Numbered from the stretch's first letter, positions 1-9,237 are shown. The stretch: DNA of 54,101 nucleotides from Thiotrichaceae bacterium UBA7357 (GCA_002470825.1 DKOR01000028.1:1-54101); one strand, 5' to 3'. Program-made: numbers and translations. Notes: generated by a model from the letters alone, not told the origin.

Positions 1-39
1 CCAGCGTTCAATCTGAGCCAGGATCAAACTCTTCAGTTT
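1..39 (-). rRNA. rrs: 16S ribosomal RNA, 5' end only (partial)
   Basis: Read on the minus strand, the first 39 bases begin AAACTGAAGAGTTTGATC and continue with the universal 27F-type stretch of the bacterial small-subunit rRNA (GAGTTTGATCCTGGCTCAG). The mature 5' end is placed at about position 39 by comparison with the E. coli 16S start; the rest of the gene lies outside the window. It is downstream of tyrS on the same strand, the same arrangement as in Pseudomonas aeruginosa (established knowledge). Confidence 0.95.
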
Positions 40-193
40 AATCATGTATGCTGCTTATGGCAGCAAATCTTTGCTCGATGATTACTGTAAAAACTACTAC
101 GTGTTTAGACGTTATAGTAAATAAGCTCTCACCGAATATCTATGGTGATACAAGCCATCAACATAAGCGCCCACACAAATTACTTGATCAGGA

Positions 194-226
194 ATTGTTA
201 AAGAACGGGGTTGGATATCCCCAACC
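194..226 (-). promoter_or_regulatory. rRNA leader antitermination signals (boxB-like hairpin and boxA)
   Basis: On the minus strand a hairpin with arms GGTTGG (226-221) and CCAACC (214-209) is followed directly by GTTCTTTAACAAT (206-194), a close match to the rRNA boxA consensus TGCTCTTTAACA. The order boxB-boxA just after the transcription start is that of bacterial rrn leaders. There the Nus factors and S4 assemble to stop premature termination. About 155 bases separate boxA from the 16S 5' end. Confidence 0.8.
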
Positions 227-236
227 GGGAAACGGC

Positions 237-264
237 ATTATACAGATCAGTTAATCACGGTCAA
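237..264 (-). promoter_or_regulatory. rRNA operon sigma-70 promoter
   Basis: Minus-strand -35 TTGACC (264-259), 16-base spacer and perfect -10 TATAAT (242-237), with a start expected near 230. Upstream there is an A-rich tract (about 265-290) that could act as an UP element. The 16-base spacer and a start a few bases before the boxB hairpin fit a growth-regulated rRNA promoter. No second promoter was identified. Confidence 0.8.
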
Positions 265-613
265 CAAATCTTTACACTTTTTTTTTGGTTATTTAAGTTA
301 CTGATTATTATGACTATTTATAATATTAGGAATAGATAATTTGGTGCTTAAAATTAGGATAATTTAAGGCTTTGTTCAGCTAAAATATTGTTCCATTATT
401 TTGTTTTAGTCTTAATATAGAGCTTGGTACTGTGCATGATTAAGGTTTTCTTTTCCAATAAGTGTATTGTCTACACTAAAATCAACATTACTTTACTAAT
501 TACGCGCCTCTGCATGTTGAAATTCTAGTTACTATCATTCACACGTTTTTAATTTCTTTTTGTTTCCTTTAATAAATAAAATATTATTTGCCATATTGAA
601 TAAGAAGGTATTA
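265..613. other. AT-rich spacer between rRNA promoter and tyrS
   Basis: About 350 bases of AT-rich DNA. Apart from the A-rich tract next to the rRNA promoter, no recognisable coding relic, tRNA or hairpin-plus-T-run terminator was seen on either strand. If tyrS has a terminator here it is not of the obvious intrinsic kind. Confidence 0.5.
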
Positions 614-1822
614 CTAAATATTAATTATTAGTGTTACTCGTGCAAATTTTCTCTTTCCAACTTGCATTGCTCCCGAAAATCCCGCATTTAACATTTGCTT
701 ACTATCTAACACACGTTCTCCATCTATTTTAACGCCACCTTGTTTAATCATGCGATGCCCATCAGATATGCTATTGACTAAACCAGACTCTCTCAAAACT
801 CTACTTATAGCCATTCCATGCGTGTCCACATTGATATCTACTTCAGGTATTTCATCGGGTATTGCATTGTTACTAAATCGATTAGTAAAATCAGCTTGTG
901 CTGCTTCTGCAGAATTTACATCATGAAAACGAGTGATAATTTCTTTTGCTAATAAAAATTTTATGTCTCTAGGGTTTTCACCTTGACTTACATCCTGCTT
1001 AAACGCATTTATTTCATCTAACGGTCTAAAACTCAATAACTCAAAGTAGCGCCACATCAAATCATCTGAAATCGACATGATTTTTCCAAACATCTCATTC
1101 GCTGGTTCGTTGATACCAACATAATTACCTAACGATTTAGACATTTTTTGTACTCCATCCAAGCCTTCCAGTATTGGCATGGTCATAACTACTTGAGGTG
1201 TTTGTCCATGCGTTTCTTGAAGTTGTCGACCTACCAATAAATTAAACTTTTGATCTGTGCCTCCTAATTCTACATCGGCACCCAAAGCAACAGAATCGTA
1301 CCCTTGCACAAGTGGATACAAAAACTCATGAATCGCTATTGGTTGATTCGATTTGTAACGTTTATTAAAATCATCACGCTCAAGCATTCGTGCAACAGTA
1401 TAGTTTGAAGCCAACCTTATCATATCGGCTGCTCCCATTTCATTCATCCATGTAGAATTGAATTTTACTTCTGTTTCATTCGGGTCAAGGATCTTAAATA
1501 TTTGTTGTCGATAAGTTTCTGAATTATTCTTAATTTTTTCGCGTGTGAGGGGTGGCCTTGTCGCGCTTTTACCGGAAGGGTCCCCAATCATACCTGTAAA
1601 ATCACCAATCAAGAAAACCACCTTATGCCCGAGTTGCTGAAATTGACGTAATTTATTAATGAGGACTGTGTGTCCGAGATGCAGATCTGGAGCCGTGGGG
1701 TCAAAACCAGCCTTGATTATTAGAGGTTTATCTGCGTCTAACTTCTTCTTTAGTTCGGCTTCAACGAGGATTTCATCAACGCCTCTAGTTATCAAATCCA
1801 TCGCTTTCTGTACTTTAGTCAT
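614..1822 (-). CDS. tyrS: Tyrosine--tRNA ligase
   Basis: Class I aminoacyl-tRNA synthetase that charges tRNA-Tyr with tyrosine in the cytoplasm. The 402-residue product has the HIGH-type motif HLGH at residues 48-51 in the context DPTAPDLHLGH, the KMSKS loop at 226-230, and a C-terminal S4 RNA-binding domain (about 335-400). The ATG at 1822 is preceded by a GAGGAAGG ribosome-binding site. Length is normal for the shorter bacterial TyrRS group found in Pseudomonas (TyrZ-like). It is divergent from the M23 peptidase gene and followed by the rRNA operon. Nothing suggests damage. Confidence 0.97.
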   Translation of the reverse strand: MTKVQKAMDLITRGVDEILVEAELKKKLDADKPLIIKAGFDPTAPDLHLGHTVLINKLRQFQQLGHKVVFLIGDFTGMIGDPSGKSATRPPLTREKIKNNSETYRQQIFKILDPNETEVKFNSTWMNEMGAADMIRLASNYTVARMLERDDFNKRYKSNQPIAIHEFLYPLVQGYDSVALGADVELGGTDQKFNLLVGRQLQETHGQTPQVVMTMPILEGLDGVQKMSKSLGNYVGINEPANEMFGKIMSISDDLMWRYFELLSFRPLDEINAFKQDVSQGENPRDIKFLLAKEIITRFHDVNSAEAAQADFTNRFSNNAIPDEIPEVDINVDTHGMAISRVLRESGLVNSISDGHRMIKQGGVKIDGERVLDSKQMLNAGFSGAMQVGKRKFARVTLIINI

Positions 1823-1951
1823 GCCTTCCTCAGAGTGATTTCAAAATGCGTGTAGTTTATCATGTCATTATTTGCTTCGCAGTGACCAATTCAACCATTG
1901 ACGCATGTAACTTCAAAAGTTATTGTGATATGAATTTACACAGGCTAAACC

Positions 1952-3475
1952 GTGACTTACAGCAACTATATAAAAAAAGACTATAAGGTCGAGACAACAA
2001 CCTCAAAAGTATGTTCGCATCGAACTTTGGCTACTGTACTTTGTGGCATAAGCCTAATTTTTGTATCAGCTTGGATAATGATAACTTTAAATAAAAAACA
2101 TTCCTATCATGGCTCAATTAGCAATCTTTCGGAAATCGAACTCACAACTATTCGACAAGACTTGACATCAGAAAGTAAGGCTGAAGCAATAAAGCTTGAC
2201 GCTGAAGACATCATTATAAGAAACACAGCTATAAATGATGTGTTAAATAATAGTGTTGGGACAACACCTGATTCAGAAGAGCTAATTTCAGGTCAAGATT
2301 TATCAGGAACTATCGAACAACACTCAAATGAATCGGCACAACGTATTACTGTAAAGTCAGGAGATAGTTTAGCTTTAATATTTTCAAGGCTAGGTTTAAG
2401 TTCAACTTCACTTTATAACATCATATCTCTTGGTAGAGAGGTATCATCATTCAAGAGACTGCAACCCGGCCAGATATTAAATTTCTACATCAATGAAAAT
2501 AAGTTAGAACGTCTTGAGTATGAGATCAATTTGACGAAGAGTCTTCTCATCACGAAAAAAAATGGGAAATTTCAAGCTGAATTAGTAAACGAAGAACTTG
2601 AATCGCTTGTGAAACATAGCAAGTCTACTATTAATGATTCTCTTTTCCTCTCTGCCAAACGAGTAGGTTTATCAGATAAATTAATCATGCAACTGATCTC
2701 AATTTACGGTTGGGATATTGACTTTGCACTTGATATTCGTGAAGGAGACTCTTTTACACTTATTTACCTAGAGCAACAAAAAGACGGAGTCAAGGTTGCA
2801 GACGGTCCAATCATTGCTGCTGAATTTATAAATCGTGGTGTAACTTTAAGAGCACTTCGATATAGTCACGAAGATGGTCGTCATGATTATTATTCTGAAA
2901 ACGGTGATGCTATGCGTAAGGCTTTTCTCAGAACCCCGCTTGAATTAGCCAGAATAACTTCCCGATTTAATTTAAAAAGAAAGCATCCGATACTAAATAC
3001 AATAAGAGCGCATAAAGGTGTTGACTATGCCGCTTCTATAGGAACACCAATAAAAGCGACGGGGAATGGTACTGTTACCTTAGTAGGCAAAAAAGGTAGT
3101 TTTGGAAGGACTATTATTTTAAAGCATGGCGGAAAATACAGCACTTTATATGCACATCTACATAAATATGCCCGCGGTATAAGAAAGGGGAAACGAGTAA
3201 CACAAGGACAAATCATTGGTTATGTGGGCAAAAGCGGACTTGCTAATGGTCCACATTTACATTATGAATTCAGAGTTAATGGCGAACATCAAAATCCTCT
3301 AACAGTTAATTTACCCAGAGTAAAGTCAATAGGTGTGGAAGCCCTACCTAAGTTTTTACAAACAATAAAGCCTATGATTGCAAAGTTGGACAAGTTAACA
3401 GGAAAACGTACTATTGCATCTCAGCAAAAAAAAGAATCATTTACGCAGTCTAGGGTGTTAAAGGATGATGGATAA
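1952..3475 (+). CDS. M23 family cell-wall metalloendopeptidase (MepM-like)
   Basis: Membrane-anchored zinc peptidase expected to cut peptidoglycan cross-links in the periplasm. One transmembrane anchor lies at about residues 26-46. A LysM/OapA-like domain follows (about 130-195, with VKSGDSLALIFSRLGLS). The C-terminal LytM domain (about 335-455) keeps the zinc ligands: H354 and D358 in AHKGVD, and H435/H437 in PHLHYE. The start is GTG at 1952 with only a weak CAGG upstream. Length (507) fits the MepM/YebA group. It is followed after 44 bases by anmK, so peptidoglycan opening and anhydro-muramic acid recycling are probably co-transcribed, as in Pseudomonas. The exact bond cleaved cannot be read from sequence. 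Confidence 0.93.
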   Translation: MTYSNYIKKDYKVETTTSKVCSHRTLATVLCGISLIFVSAWIMITLNKKHSYHGSISNLSEIELTTIRQDLTSESKAEAIKLDAEDIIIRNTAINDVLNNSVGTTPDSEELISGQDLSGTIEQHSNESAQRITVKSGDSLALIFSRLGLSSTSLYNIISLGREVSSFKRLQPGQILNFYINENKLERLEYEINLTKSLLITKKNGKFQAELVNEELESLVKHSKSTINDSLFLSAKRVGLSDKLIMQLISIYGWDIDFALDIREGDSFTLIYLEQQKDGVKVADGPIIAAEFINRGVTLRALRYSHEDGRHDYYSENGDAMRKAFLRTPLELARITSRFNLKRKHPILNTIRAHKGVDYAASIGTPIKATGNGTVTLVGKKGSFGRTIILKHGGKYSTLYAHLHKYARGIRKGKRVTQGQIIGYVGKSGLANGPHLHYEFRVNGEHQNPLTVNLPRVKSIGVEALPKFLQTIKPMIAKLDKLTGKRTIASQQKKESFTQSRVLKDDG

Positions 3476-3519
3476 CATTTCTTATTTCATCTTTTTGAAG
3501 ATAAGTTCATGAGTTCATT

Positions 3520-4617
3520 ATGTACTACATAGGTCTGATGTCTGGTACTAGCATGGATGCAATAGATGTCGCTTTAGTTAAATTTAATAATAAAGCCATT
3601 TTAAAATTTTATCGTGAATACCCCATAAATAACTCATTAAGACATCGTATTCGTGTCATTAACGAAAAAAGTGAACTAGGTCATATTGCTGAACTTGATC
3701 ATGAGTTAGGCCACTTGTTTGCAAATTCAGTAAATAACTTATTAGAAGAGGCTAAAATAAAATCTGAAGAAATCATAGCCGTAGGTAGCCATGGACAAAC
3801 AATATTGCATAAACCATCAACTAAATATAATACATCTATACAAATTGCTGATCCCAATATTATCTGTGCAAAGACAGGCATTACTACTGTTGCAGATTTC
3901 AGAAGGATGGATATGGCATTTGGTGGTCAAGGCGCCCCATTAGCGAGCGCATTTCATCAATATCAATTTCAAAACAACGATAAATCTTTTGTAATTTTAA
4001 ATATAGGTGGTATTGCAAACATCACATTATTACCTGCTAATAATAAAGTAGTAGGTTTTGATACTGGCCCTGGAAATGGATTACTTGACGATTGGATTAA
4101 ACTTAATAGAGATGAAAAATTTGACAAGAATAGTAGCTGGGCTCAATCTGGAAAAATTAATCAAGGATTACTATGCTCTCTACTAAATGATGACTATTTT
4201 TTTCTAAGTACTCCAAAAAGCACAGGAAGAGAATATTTTAATTTAAAATGGTTAAATATTCATCTGTCTAAACAGCCTCTATATATTTCACCTGAGGATA
4301 TTCAGGCGACGCTTTTACAGCTCTCTGTGATATCAATTTGTAATACTATTAATGATGTTGCTAAAGATTATGATGAAGTTTTGGTTTGCGGAGGCGGTGC
4401 TTATAATCCAGTATGCTTAAGATTGATTAATGATTTATTACCTAATATGAAAGTATCAACAACAAAAGATTATGATCTGTCACCGGACTGTATAGAGGCC
4501 GTCACCTTTGCTTGGCTAGCAAAACGACGATTAGAAAATAAAACAGCAAGTCTACCCAATGTTACCGGTGCAAATAGAAAAGTATTATTGGGCGGGGTTT
4601 ACAGACCAAACAAATAA
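3520..4617 (+). CDS. anmK: Anhydro-N-acetylmuramic acid kinase
   Basis: Converts 1,6-anhydro-MurNAc, released by lytic transglycosylases, to MurNAc-6-phosphate in the cytoplasm so that cell-wall sugar is recycled. The 365-residue protein begins with the family signature YIGLMSGTSMDAIDVAL and contains GSHGQT (about 88-93), FGGQGAPLA and the phosphate-binding FDTGPGN, with CGGGAYN near the C-terminus, all typical of AnmK. It lies downstream of the M23 peptidase in the same direction. Confidence 0.97.
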   Translation: MYYIGLMSGTSMDAIDVALVKFNNKAILKFYREYPINNSLRHRIRVINEKSELGHIAELDHELGHLFANSVNNLLEEAKIKSEEIIAVGSHGQTILHKPSTKYNTSIQIADPNIICAKTGITTVADFRRMDMAFGGQGAPLASAFHQYQFQNNDKSFVILNIGGIANITLLPANNKVVGFDTGPGNGLLDDWIKLNRDEKFDKNSSWAQSGKINQGLLCSLLNDDYFFLSTPKSTGREYFNLKWLNIHLSKQPLYISPEDIQATLLQLSVISICNTINDVAKDYDEVLVCGGGAYNPVCLRLINDLLPNMKVSTTKDYDLSPDCIEAVTFAWLAKRRLENKTASLPNVTGANRKVLLGGVYRPNK

Positions 4618-4693
4618 TTACAGATTATTTATCTTCAAAAATTTTAATTAACAAATCAAAATTTACTGTTCTTCGTTTTGAACTGAATTTGTT

Positions 4694-4813
4694 TTATTGG
4701 TTAAACGAAAGAAATTTTTCATCGTGACGCCAGGGATGCGACTTGCGCATTATCACATACCATCGAACCACAAAATATAAAGCAACGATATTGAAGAATC
4801 TCAGATAAACCAT
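4694..4813 (-). CDS. Possible 39-residue membrane microprotein
   Basis: Within the otherwise empty spacer 4618-5074 there is a minus-strand frame from ATG (4813) to TAA (4694-4696). It encodes 39 residues with a hydrophobic first half (VYLRFFNIVALYFVV) and a charged, W- and H-containing tail (RKSHPWRHDEKF). A TATAAT lies about 10 bases before the ATG, with a TTGTTT 17 bases further upstream, but there is no ribosome-binding site. No family is recognised. It could be a real small membrane protein, a relic, or chance. The rest of the spacer shows nothing recognisable. Confidence 0.25.
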   Translation of the reverse strand: MVYLRFFNIVALYFVVRWYVIMRKSHPWRHDEKFLSFNQ

Positions 4814-5074
4814 TAACGTTACATTATACAGAACCTAACTATACCAAACAAACCTGAATCTAGTTATGAACGTCTCTGGTACTTGTCAAAATTAAAATAA
4901 TCCTTAGAAAACTACTGACTTCATATCAATAAGACTGGGGGTTAGAAATTTTGCTCATACGATCATATTAATTATTTCGAATGAATTCTGAGAGAAGAAA
5001 ACCTAATATTAGATTTGTACATTGAGAGATTATTATATTTTAATTAGCAAACTAAAAAATGTTTATTGATTTTA

Positions 5075-5428
5075 TCAAACAGAGAAAGATGAACCACATC
5101 CGCAGGTGGTTTCTGCATTAGGATTACGAATAACGAACTGTGCGCCTTCCATTCCTTCAGAATAATCTATTTCAGCACCAGATAAATACTGAAAACTCAT
5201 AGGATCAACAAGTAACTTAACACCTTCATTTTCTACTATTGTGTCACCTTCACCTACTTCTTCATCAAAAGTAAATCCATATTGAAACCCAGAGCAACCG
5301 CCTCCAGATATGAAAACTCGTAACTTCAATTCGTCATTACCCTCTTCTTCAATAAGTTCTTTCACTTTACTCGCTGCAGCTTCACTGAAAATTAGTGGAC
5401 TAGGTATTACTTCTTCAACTGCGCTCAT
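5075..5428 (-). CDS. erpA: Iron-sulfur cluster insertion protein ErpA (A-type carrier)
   Basis: A-type Fe-S carrier that passes clusters to apo-proteins such as the isoprenoid enzymes IspG/IspH (family knowledge). The 117-residue protein has the three invariant cysteines, C45 in SGGGCSGF and C109/C111 in TTCGCGSSF. The N-terminal sequence IPSPLIFSEAAASKV and overall length fit ErpA better than IscA. The ATG at 5428 has GGAG eight bases upstream. It is the last gene of the argC-DUF6776-bactofilin-erpA run; the association with bactofilin and anmK is conserved in gammaproteobacteria. Confidence 0.95.
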   Translation of the reverse strand: MSAVEEVIPSPLIFSEAAASKVKELIEEEGNDELKLRVFISGGGCSGFQYGFTFDEEVGEGDTIVENEGVKLLVDPMSFQYLSGAEIDYSEGMEGAQFVIRNPNAETTCGCGSSFSV

Positions 5429-5453
5429 GATTTTATCTCCATTAATTTGTTTA

Positions 5454-5870
5454 TTATTCGCTCGCTTCTAGCGGTTCACCATGACCTATTGCTAGTGGTG
5501 ATTCTATAGGTTCATGTGAATGAACCAGTTTGCCATTGACTTCAGCACCTATTGCCATCTCTAATAAGTTATAGTAAACATTACCTGTGATTCTTGTCAT
5601 GGATGCAAGCTCTACATGTTCACTACTATGAACATCTCCCATTACGGCACCGTTTAAAATTACATATGGCACAGTGACTTCGCCTTCAATTGTTCCGCAT
5701 TCACTTAGTGATAACATAGAACATCCATCATTTTCAGCAATAACATTTCCTTTGATAGTCCCATCGATATGCAATCCACCAGTAAATCGAATATCACCAT
5801 GTATTTCACTGTTTTGGGCAATAAGTGTATCAATACGTGTCACTCTACGTTTTTTTCGATTACCGAACAT
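5454..5870 (-). CDS. Bactofilin family cytoskeletal protein
   Basis: Polymerising beta-helix scaffold (bactofilin/CcmA, formerly DUF583) that usually recruits cell-wall enzymes or organises cell shape. Basic N-terminus (NRKKRRVTR), then a repetitive beta-helical core containing GDIRFTGGLHIDGTIKGNV and the glycine-spaced turns typical of the family. The frame is open to a TTG at 5885. The ATG at 5870 is preferred because GAGG sits nine bases upstream of it, giving 138 residues and no overlap with the upstream gene. Neighbouring M23 peptidase and AnmK fit a cell-wall role. Confidence 0.9.
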   Translation of the reverse strand: MFGNRKKRRVTRIDTLIAQNSEIHGDIRFTGGLHIDGTIKGNVIAENDGCSMLSLSECGTIEGEVTVPYVILNGAVMGDVHSSEHVELASMTRITGNVYYNLLEMAIGAEVNGKLVHSHEPIESPLAIGHGEPLEASE

Positions 5871-5881
5871 ATTTTTATTCC

Positions 5882-6595
5882 TCAACCTATTTTAGTAGAC
5901 CATTCAAAGACTCTTATGACAGCTGATCTTTTCATGTTTTTTTGTCGCAAATCTACCACTACTCGTAGTGGTTTGAATCCCTCTGGAAGAGTTAGATTAC
6001 CCTCAATCCGTTCAAAGTTCTTAAATTTTATTTCGCGAGTGTATTGATTATCTGCAGTCATCTTGTCTAATGACAGTATCTGAGGTCCAGTTTCACTCAT
6101 TCCCTCTATTGTCATTGTCATAGTCACTTCGACAATTTTATCACTATTTGCGACATTCGTTAATATGAGCTTAAAATTATAAAAATTTTCTTGTCCCGTA
6201 TCTACAATATGGAGTCCTTGTATATTCAGTCCCTTAGAGTCAGTTGTTGCAGTCATTATACTTTCGTAAAATTCTAACTCGCCGTTTATATGATATATCT
6301 GATCTTGAAGTGTTTTTAAATCATCTTGTAAACGGGCAGCAGCTTGAGTATCTATTTCAGTGAGTCGCTCTAGTATAATTACCTCTTCTCGCAATTGTGC
6401 ATTATCTATATTAAGACGTTGATTCACATCACGAAGCAAACGATAGTCTTCTTTTTGTATTAATTGATTTCTAGTGGCCTGCCAATGATTCTCATCTAAT
6501 AGTAGCCATATTACAACAGAAACCATAGCACTCAATAATCCGACCACTAATATAATTACAAACGGCTCATGCTTTTTCACAACTAGCTTAGGCAT
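5882..6595 (-). CDS. DUF6776 family inner-membrane protein
   Basis: A 237-residue protein with one N-terminal transmembrane helix (about 12-34), a coiled-coil segment (about 45-105) and a beta-rich periplasmic domain. It resembles the DUF6776 family found next to bactofilin and erpA in gammaproteobacteria; no biochemical function is known. It starts 11 bases after argC stops and ends 11 bases before the bactofilin ATG, so the four genes are probably one transcript. A structural role with the bactofilin polymer is inference from context only. Confidence 0.8.
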   Translation of the reverse strand: MPKLVVKKHEPFVIILVVGLLSAMVSVVIWLLLDENHWQATRNQLIQKEDYRLLRDVNQRLNIDNAQLREEVIILERLTEIDTQAAARLQDDLKTLQDQIYHINGELEFYESIMTATTDSKGLNIQGLHIVDTGQENFYNFKLILTNVANSDKIVEVTMTMTIEGMSETGPQILSLDKMTADNQYTREIKFKNFERIEGNLTLPEGFKPLRVVVDLRQKNMKRSAVIRVFEWSTKIG

Positions 6596-6606
6596 AATAA
6601 GAATTC

Positions 6607-7644
6607 CTAAGAAATCATTTCAGGAGTAGTCAATCCAATGCTTTCATCTAACCCCAGCATAATATTCATATTCTGAATTGCCTGCCCGGCAGCACCTTTA
6701 ACTAGATTATCGATTACCGACAAGATTACTGTAGGTTGTGTTCTGTTTTTACTCGGATGTATGGCAATTCTGCACATGTTTGTTGATCTGACAGATGCAG
6801 TATCAGGATGCGAGCCTGAACGCATCACATCAACAAAATTTTCCTGTGAATAATAATCAGTATAGCACTTTTGTAATTCTTCAGTATTGATAATTGATTT
6901 TACATAGACTGTGGCAAAAATGCCTCGATGCATTGGAACCAGATGAGGGACGAAGGTCAAATCAACTTTTTGCTCTATTTGAACGCTATTTAATGACTGT
7001 ATAATTTCAGGTAAATGTCTGTGACCTGACGCACTGTATGCTTTAAAAGATTCTGAAACTTCAGAAAATTGAGTTGCAAGCGCCGCTTTTCTTCCAGCAC
7101 CACTCACACCAGATTTGGCATCAGCAATAATATCACTAATATTAATTAAACCCTCCTTAACTACAGGCAATAATGCAAGTGTAACCGCAGTTGCATAACA
7201 ACCAGGATTAGCTATTAACCTAGCAGTCTTGATCTTGTGTCTATTTAATTCTGGTAATCCATACACTGCTTTATTTAGTAAATTCGGACACGTATGTTTA
7301 GCTTGATACCACTGTTCCCATAATGCTGCATCAAATATCCTGAAATCTGCTGAAAGATCGATAATCTTACAACCTTGTTCAAGTAAATTTGGAACATAGT
7401 GCATTGCTGTGGCATGAGGAGTTGCAAAAAAAACAAAATCACAGGACTTGAGTTGTTCGCATTCATGACTTTTAAATTCAAGATCGACATGTGCGCGTAA
7501 GTTTGGAAATACATCCTGTGCAAGCTTTCCCTTTTCGGAATTTGAAGTAATGACTGACAGCTCTACAGCTTCATGCTTTGATAGCAATCGAAGTAATTCA
7601 ATCCCGGTATAGCCAGTTGCGCCTACAACACCAACATTGATCAT
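6607..7644 (-). CDS. argC: N-acetyl-gamma-glutamyl-phosphate reductase
   Basis: Third step of arginine synthesis: NADPH-dependent reduction of N-acetylglutamyl-phosphate to the semialdehyde. The 345-residue protein has the nucleotide-binding start GVVGATGYTGIELLRLL and the catalytic cysteine in NPGCYATA, with HLVPMHRGI further on, all characteristic of ArgC. ATG at 7644 with AAGGAA upstream. First gene of the minus-strand run leading to erpA. Confidence 0.97.
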   Translation of the reverse strand: MINVGVVGATGYTGIELLRLLSKHEAVELSVITSNSEKGKLAQDVFPNLRAHVDLEFKSHECEQLKSCDFVFFATPHATAMHYVPNLLEQGCKIIDLSADFRIFDAALWEQWYQAKHTCPNLLNKAVYGLPELNRHKIKTARLIANPGCYATAVTLALLPVVKEGLINISDIIADAKSGVSGAGRKAALATQFSEVSESFKAYSASGHRHLPEIIQSLNSVQIEQKVDLTFVPHLVPMHRGIFATVYVKSIINTEELQKCYTDYYSQENFVDVMRSGSHPDTASVRSTNMCRIAIHPSKNRTQPTVILSVIDNLVKGAAGQAIQNMNIMLGLDESIGLTTPEMIS

Positions 7645-8072
7645 TTCCTTACCTTAATTTAATTTAATAAAGTTTTAATTTTACAGAATATAACTTCTTG
7701 AATATCGTAGCATTACAGGCCAGGAGTAGAAAAGGGAAATTTAGTCTAAATGCATGCCACTATGGATAATTTTTTTAGCTCTTGTAACAACTAATACAAC
7801 TTTTTTGGGGCTATGTGGGTTTTCAAGCACTTATATTACGCCAACATGAACAATTTAAAATTATTAAAACTACTACTAATTCACAATCTGAGGTTAATGC
7901 GAGATGAAAATACTGTCAAGTAATGAATAGTCTTTATATTATAATATTTATATTACTATCCCACTTGATATTTAATATTTTTTTGAATATGTCGATTTCA
8001 TTTACAGTGTATTTGCGATCCTACAAAAAGTCGGTATGTTATCAATAACACGATTATAGAAAAGATTAATTT
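7645..8072. other. Divergent intergenic region without recognisable gene
   Basis: A 428-base AT-rich spacer between divergent argC and the DUF4126 gene. It should hold both promoters; a TTGCGA/TATGTT pair with a 16-base spacer around 8015-8042 could serve the plus-strand genes. A 31-codon hydrophobic frame starting at 7754 lacks a ribosome-binding site and was not called. No coding relic or RNA gene was recognised. Confidence 0.4.
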
Positions 8073-8702
8073 ATGGATACTATACAATATATAGCTCTCA
8101 GTATGGGTGTCGCTTGGGCGAGTGGTATTAATCTTTACGCAGCGATTTTAACACTAGGCTACCTTGGCAGTAACGGTAATATTGATTTGCCGCCAGAAAT
8201 GATAGTAGTCACCGACCCTCTGGTAATGTCTGCTGCGGGTCTTATGTATTGTATTGAGTTTTTTGCGGATAAAACTCCCGGAGTTGATACAGCCTGGGAC
8301 AGCTTACACACTTTTATTCGCATTCCGCTTGGTGCTGTATTAGCAATGAGTGCCGTAGGTGAAGTGACACCAGCTCTCGAACTCGCAGCATTTCTCGTTG
8401 GAGGTGGTTTAACGGCAGCAACTCATGCGACAAAAGCAGGGAGTCGTGTCATAATTAATTCTTCGCCTGAACCAGTAAGTAATTGGTTTACCTCTCTCGG
8501 TGAAGACTTTTTAGTTATTATCGGAATGTGGACGGCACTAACACACCCATTATTTTTTATTGTTCTTTTAATTCTCTTCATCATATTAATAATATGGTTA
8601 TTACCAAAGATATGGCGTGGTATTAAACGTGTTTTTTCGACGCTTAGAGACTTCATTAAAGGTAATAGAAGTATGTCGAAACTTGACTCATCTGCCGAGT
8701 GA
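8073..8702 (+). CDS. DUF4126 family membrane protein
   Basis: A 209-residue integral membrane protein with several hydrophobic helices, including the N-terminal ALSMGVAWASGINLYAAIL and a strongly hydrophobic stretch at about 160-185, ending in a basic cytoplasmic tail. The ASGINLYA start and KAGSRVIINSSPEP near the middle are typical of DUF4126. Function of the family is unknown. A thioredoxin-like gene follows after 7 bases and hemJ after that, so the three may be co-transcribed. Confidence 0.8.
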   Translation: MDTIQYIALSMGVAWASGINLYAAILTLGYLGSNGNIDLPPEMIVVTDPLVMSAAGLMYCIEFFADKTPGVDTAWDSLHTFIRIPLGAVLAMSAVGEVTPALELAAFLVGGGLTAATHATKAGSRVIINSSPEPVSNWFTSLGEDFLVIIGMWTALTHPLFFIVLLILFIILIIWLLPKIWRGIKRVFSTLRDFIKGNRSMSKLDSSAE

Positions 8703-8709
8703 TTAATAT

Positions 8710-9231
8710 ATGAAAATAAAATTAATTCTGCCAATCGCGACCTTAATTATTTTCACAACAATTGTCTTTATTTTTTTCACCTCGTCGCAAGAACTAAATG
8801 AAGCACCTAACATAAGTTTAAGTATTATTGATGGTCGAAAGATTGAAATTAATTCTCTGAAAGGTAACCCATTATTGATTACATTTTGGTCTACAACTTG
8901 CTCAACTTGTATAAAAGAAATGCCTCATTTAGTTGAACTTTATAATCAACTCAATAAAGATGGTCTTGAAATAATTGGTATCGCAATGTTTTACGACTCA
9001 CCGAATCGTGTGCTTGAACTAACAAGAAAGAGAGCGTTACCTTATCCGATTGCACTTGATATCGAAGGCTTTGCCTCGAAAGCATTTGGAAATGTCGAGG
9101 TTACACCAACAAGTTTTTTAATTGATTCTTATGGAAATATAATACAACAAAAAACTGGTGAGATGGATATTGAACAACTTCGAGTCAAGATTAAAAGATT
9201 ACTCCAGACACCTCCGACAACAATTTCATAG
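8710..9231 (+). CDS. TlpA-like membrane-anchored thioredoxin
   Basis: Periplasmic thiol-disulfide reductase of the TlpA/ResA type. N-terminal signal anchor at about residues 5-24, then a thioredoxin fold with the active-site pair C64/C67 in FWSTTCSTCIKEMP and the cis-proline region VTPTSFLID. Family members reduce disulfides in apocytochromes or other periplasmic partners; the partner here is unknown. It sits between DUF4126 and hemJ with very short spacers. Confidence 0.88.
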   Translation: MKIKLILPIATLIIFTTIVFIFFTSSQELNEAPNISLSIIDGRKIEINSLKGNPLLITFWSTTCSTCIKEMPHLVELYNQLNKDGLEIIGIAMFYDSPNRVLELTRKRALPYPIALDIEGFASKAFGNVEVTPTSFLIDSYGNIIQQKTGEMDIEQLRVKIKRLLQTPPTTIS

Positions 9232-9237
9232 TTAACT

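Noticed and set aside
48..254. 68-codon plus-strand frame at the left edge
   Set aside because: It runs antisense through the rRNA leader, boxA and promoter, which explain the sequence.
5950..5980. GGTTTGAATCC resembling a tRNA T-arm
   Set aside because: It lies inside the DUF6776 gene and no acceptor or anticodon stems can be built around it.
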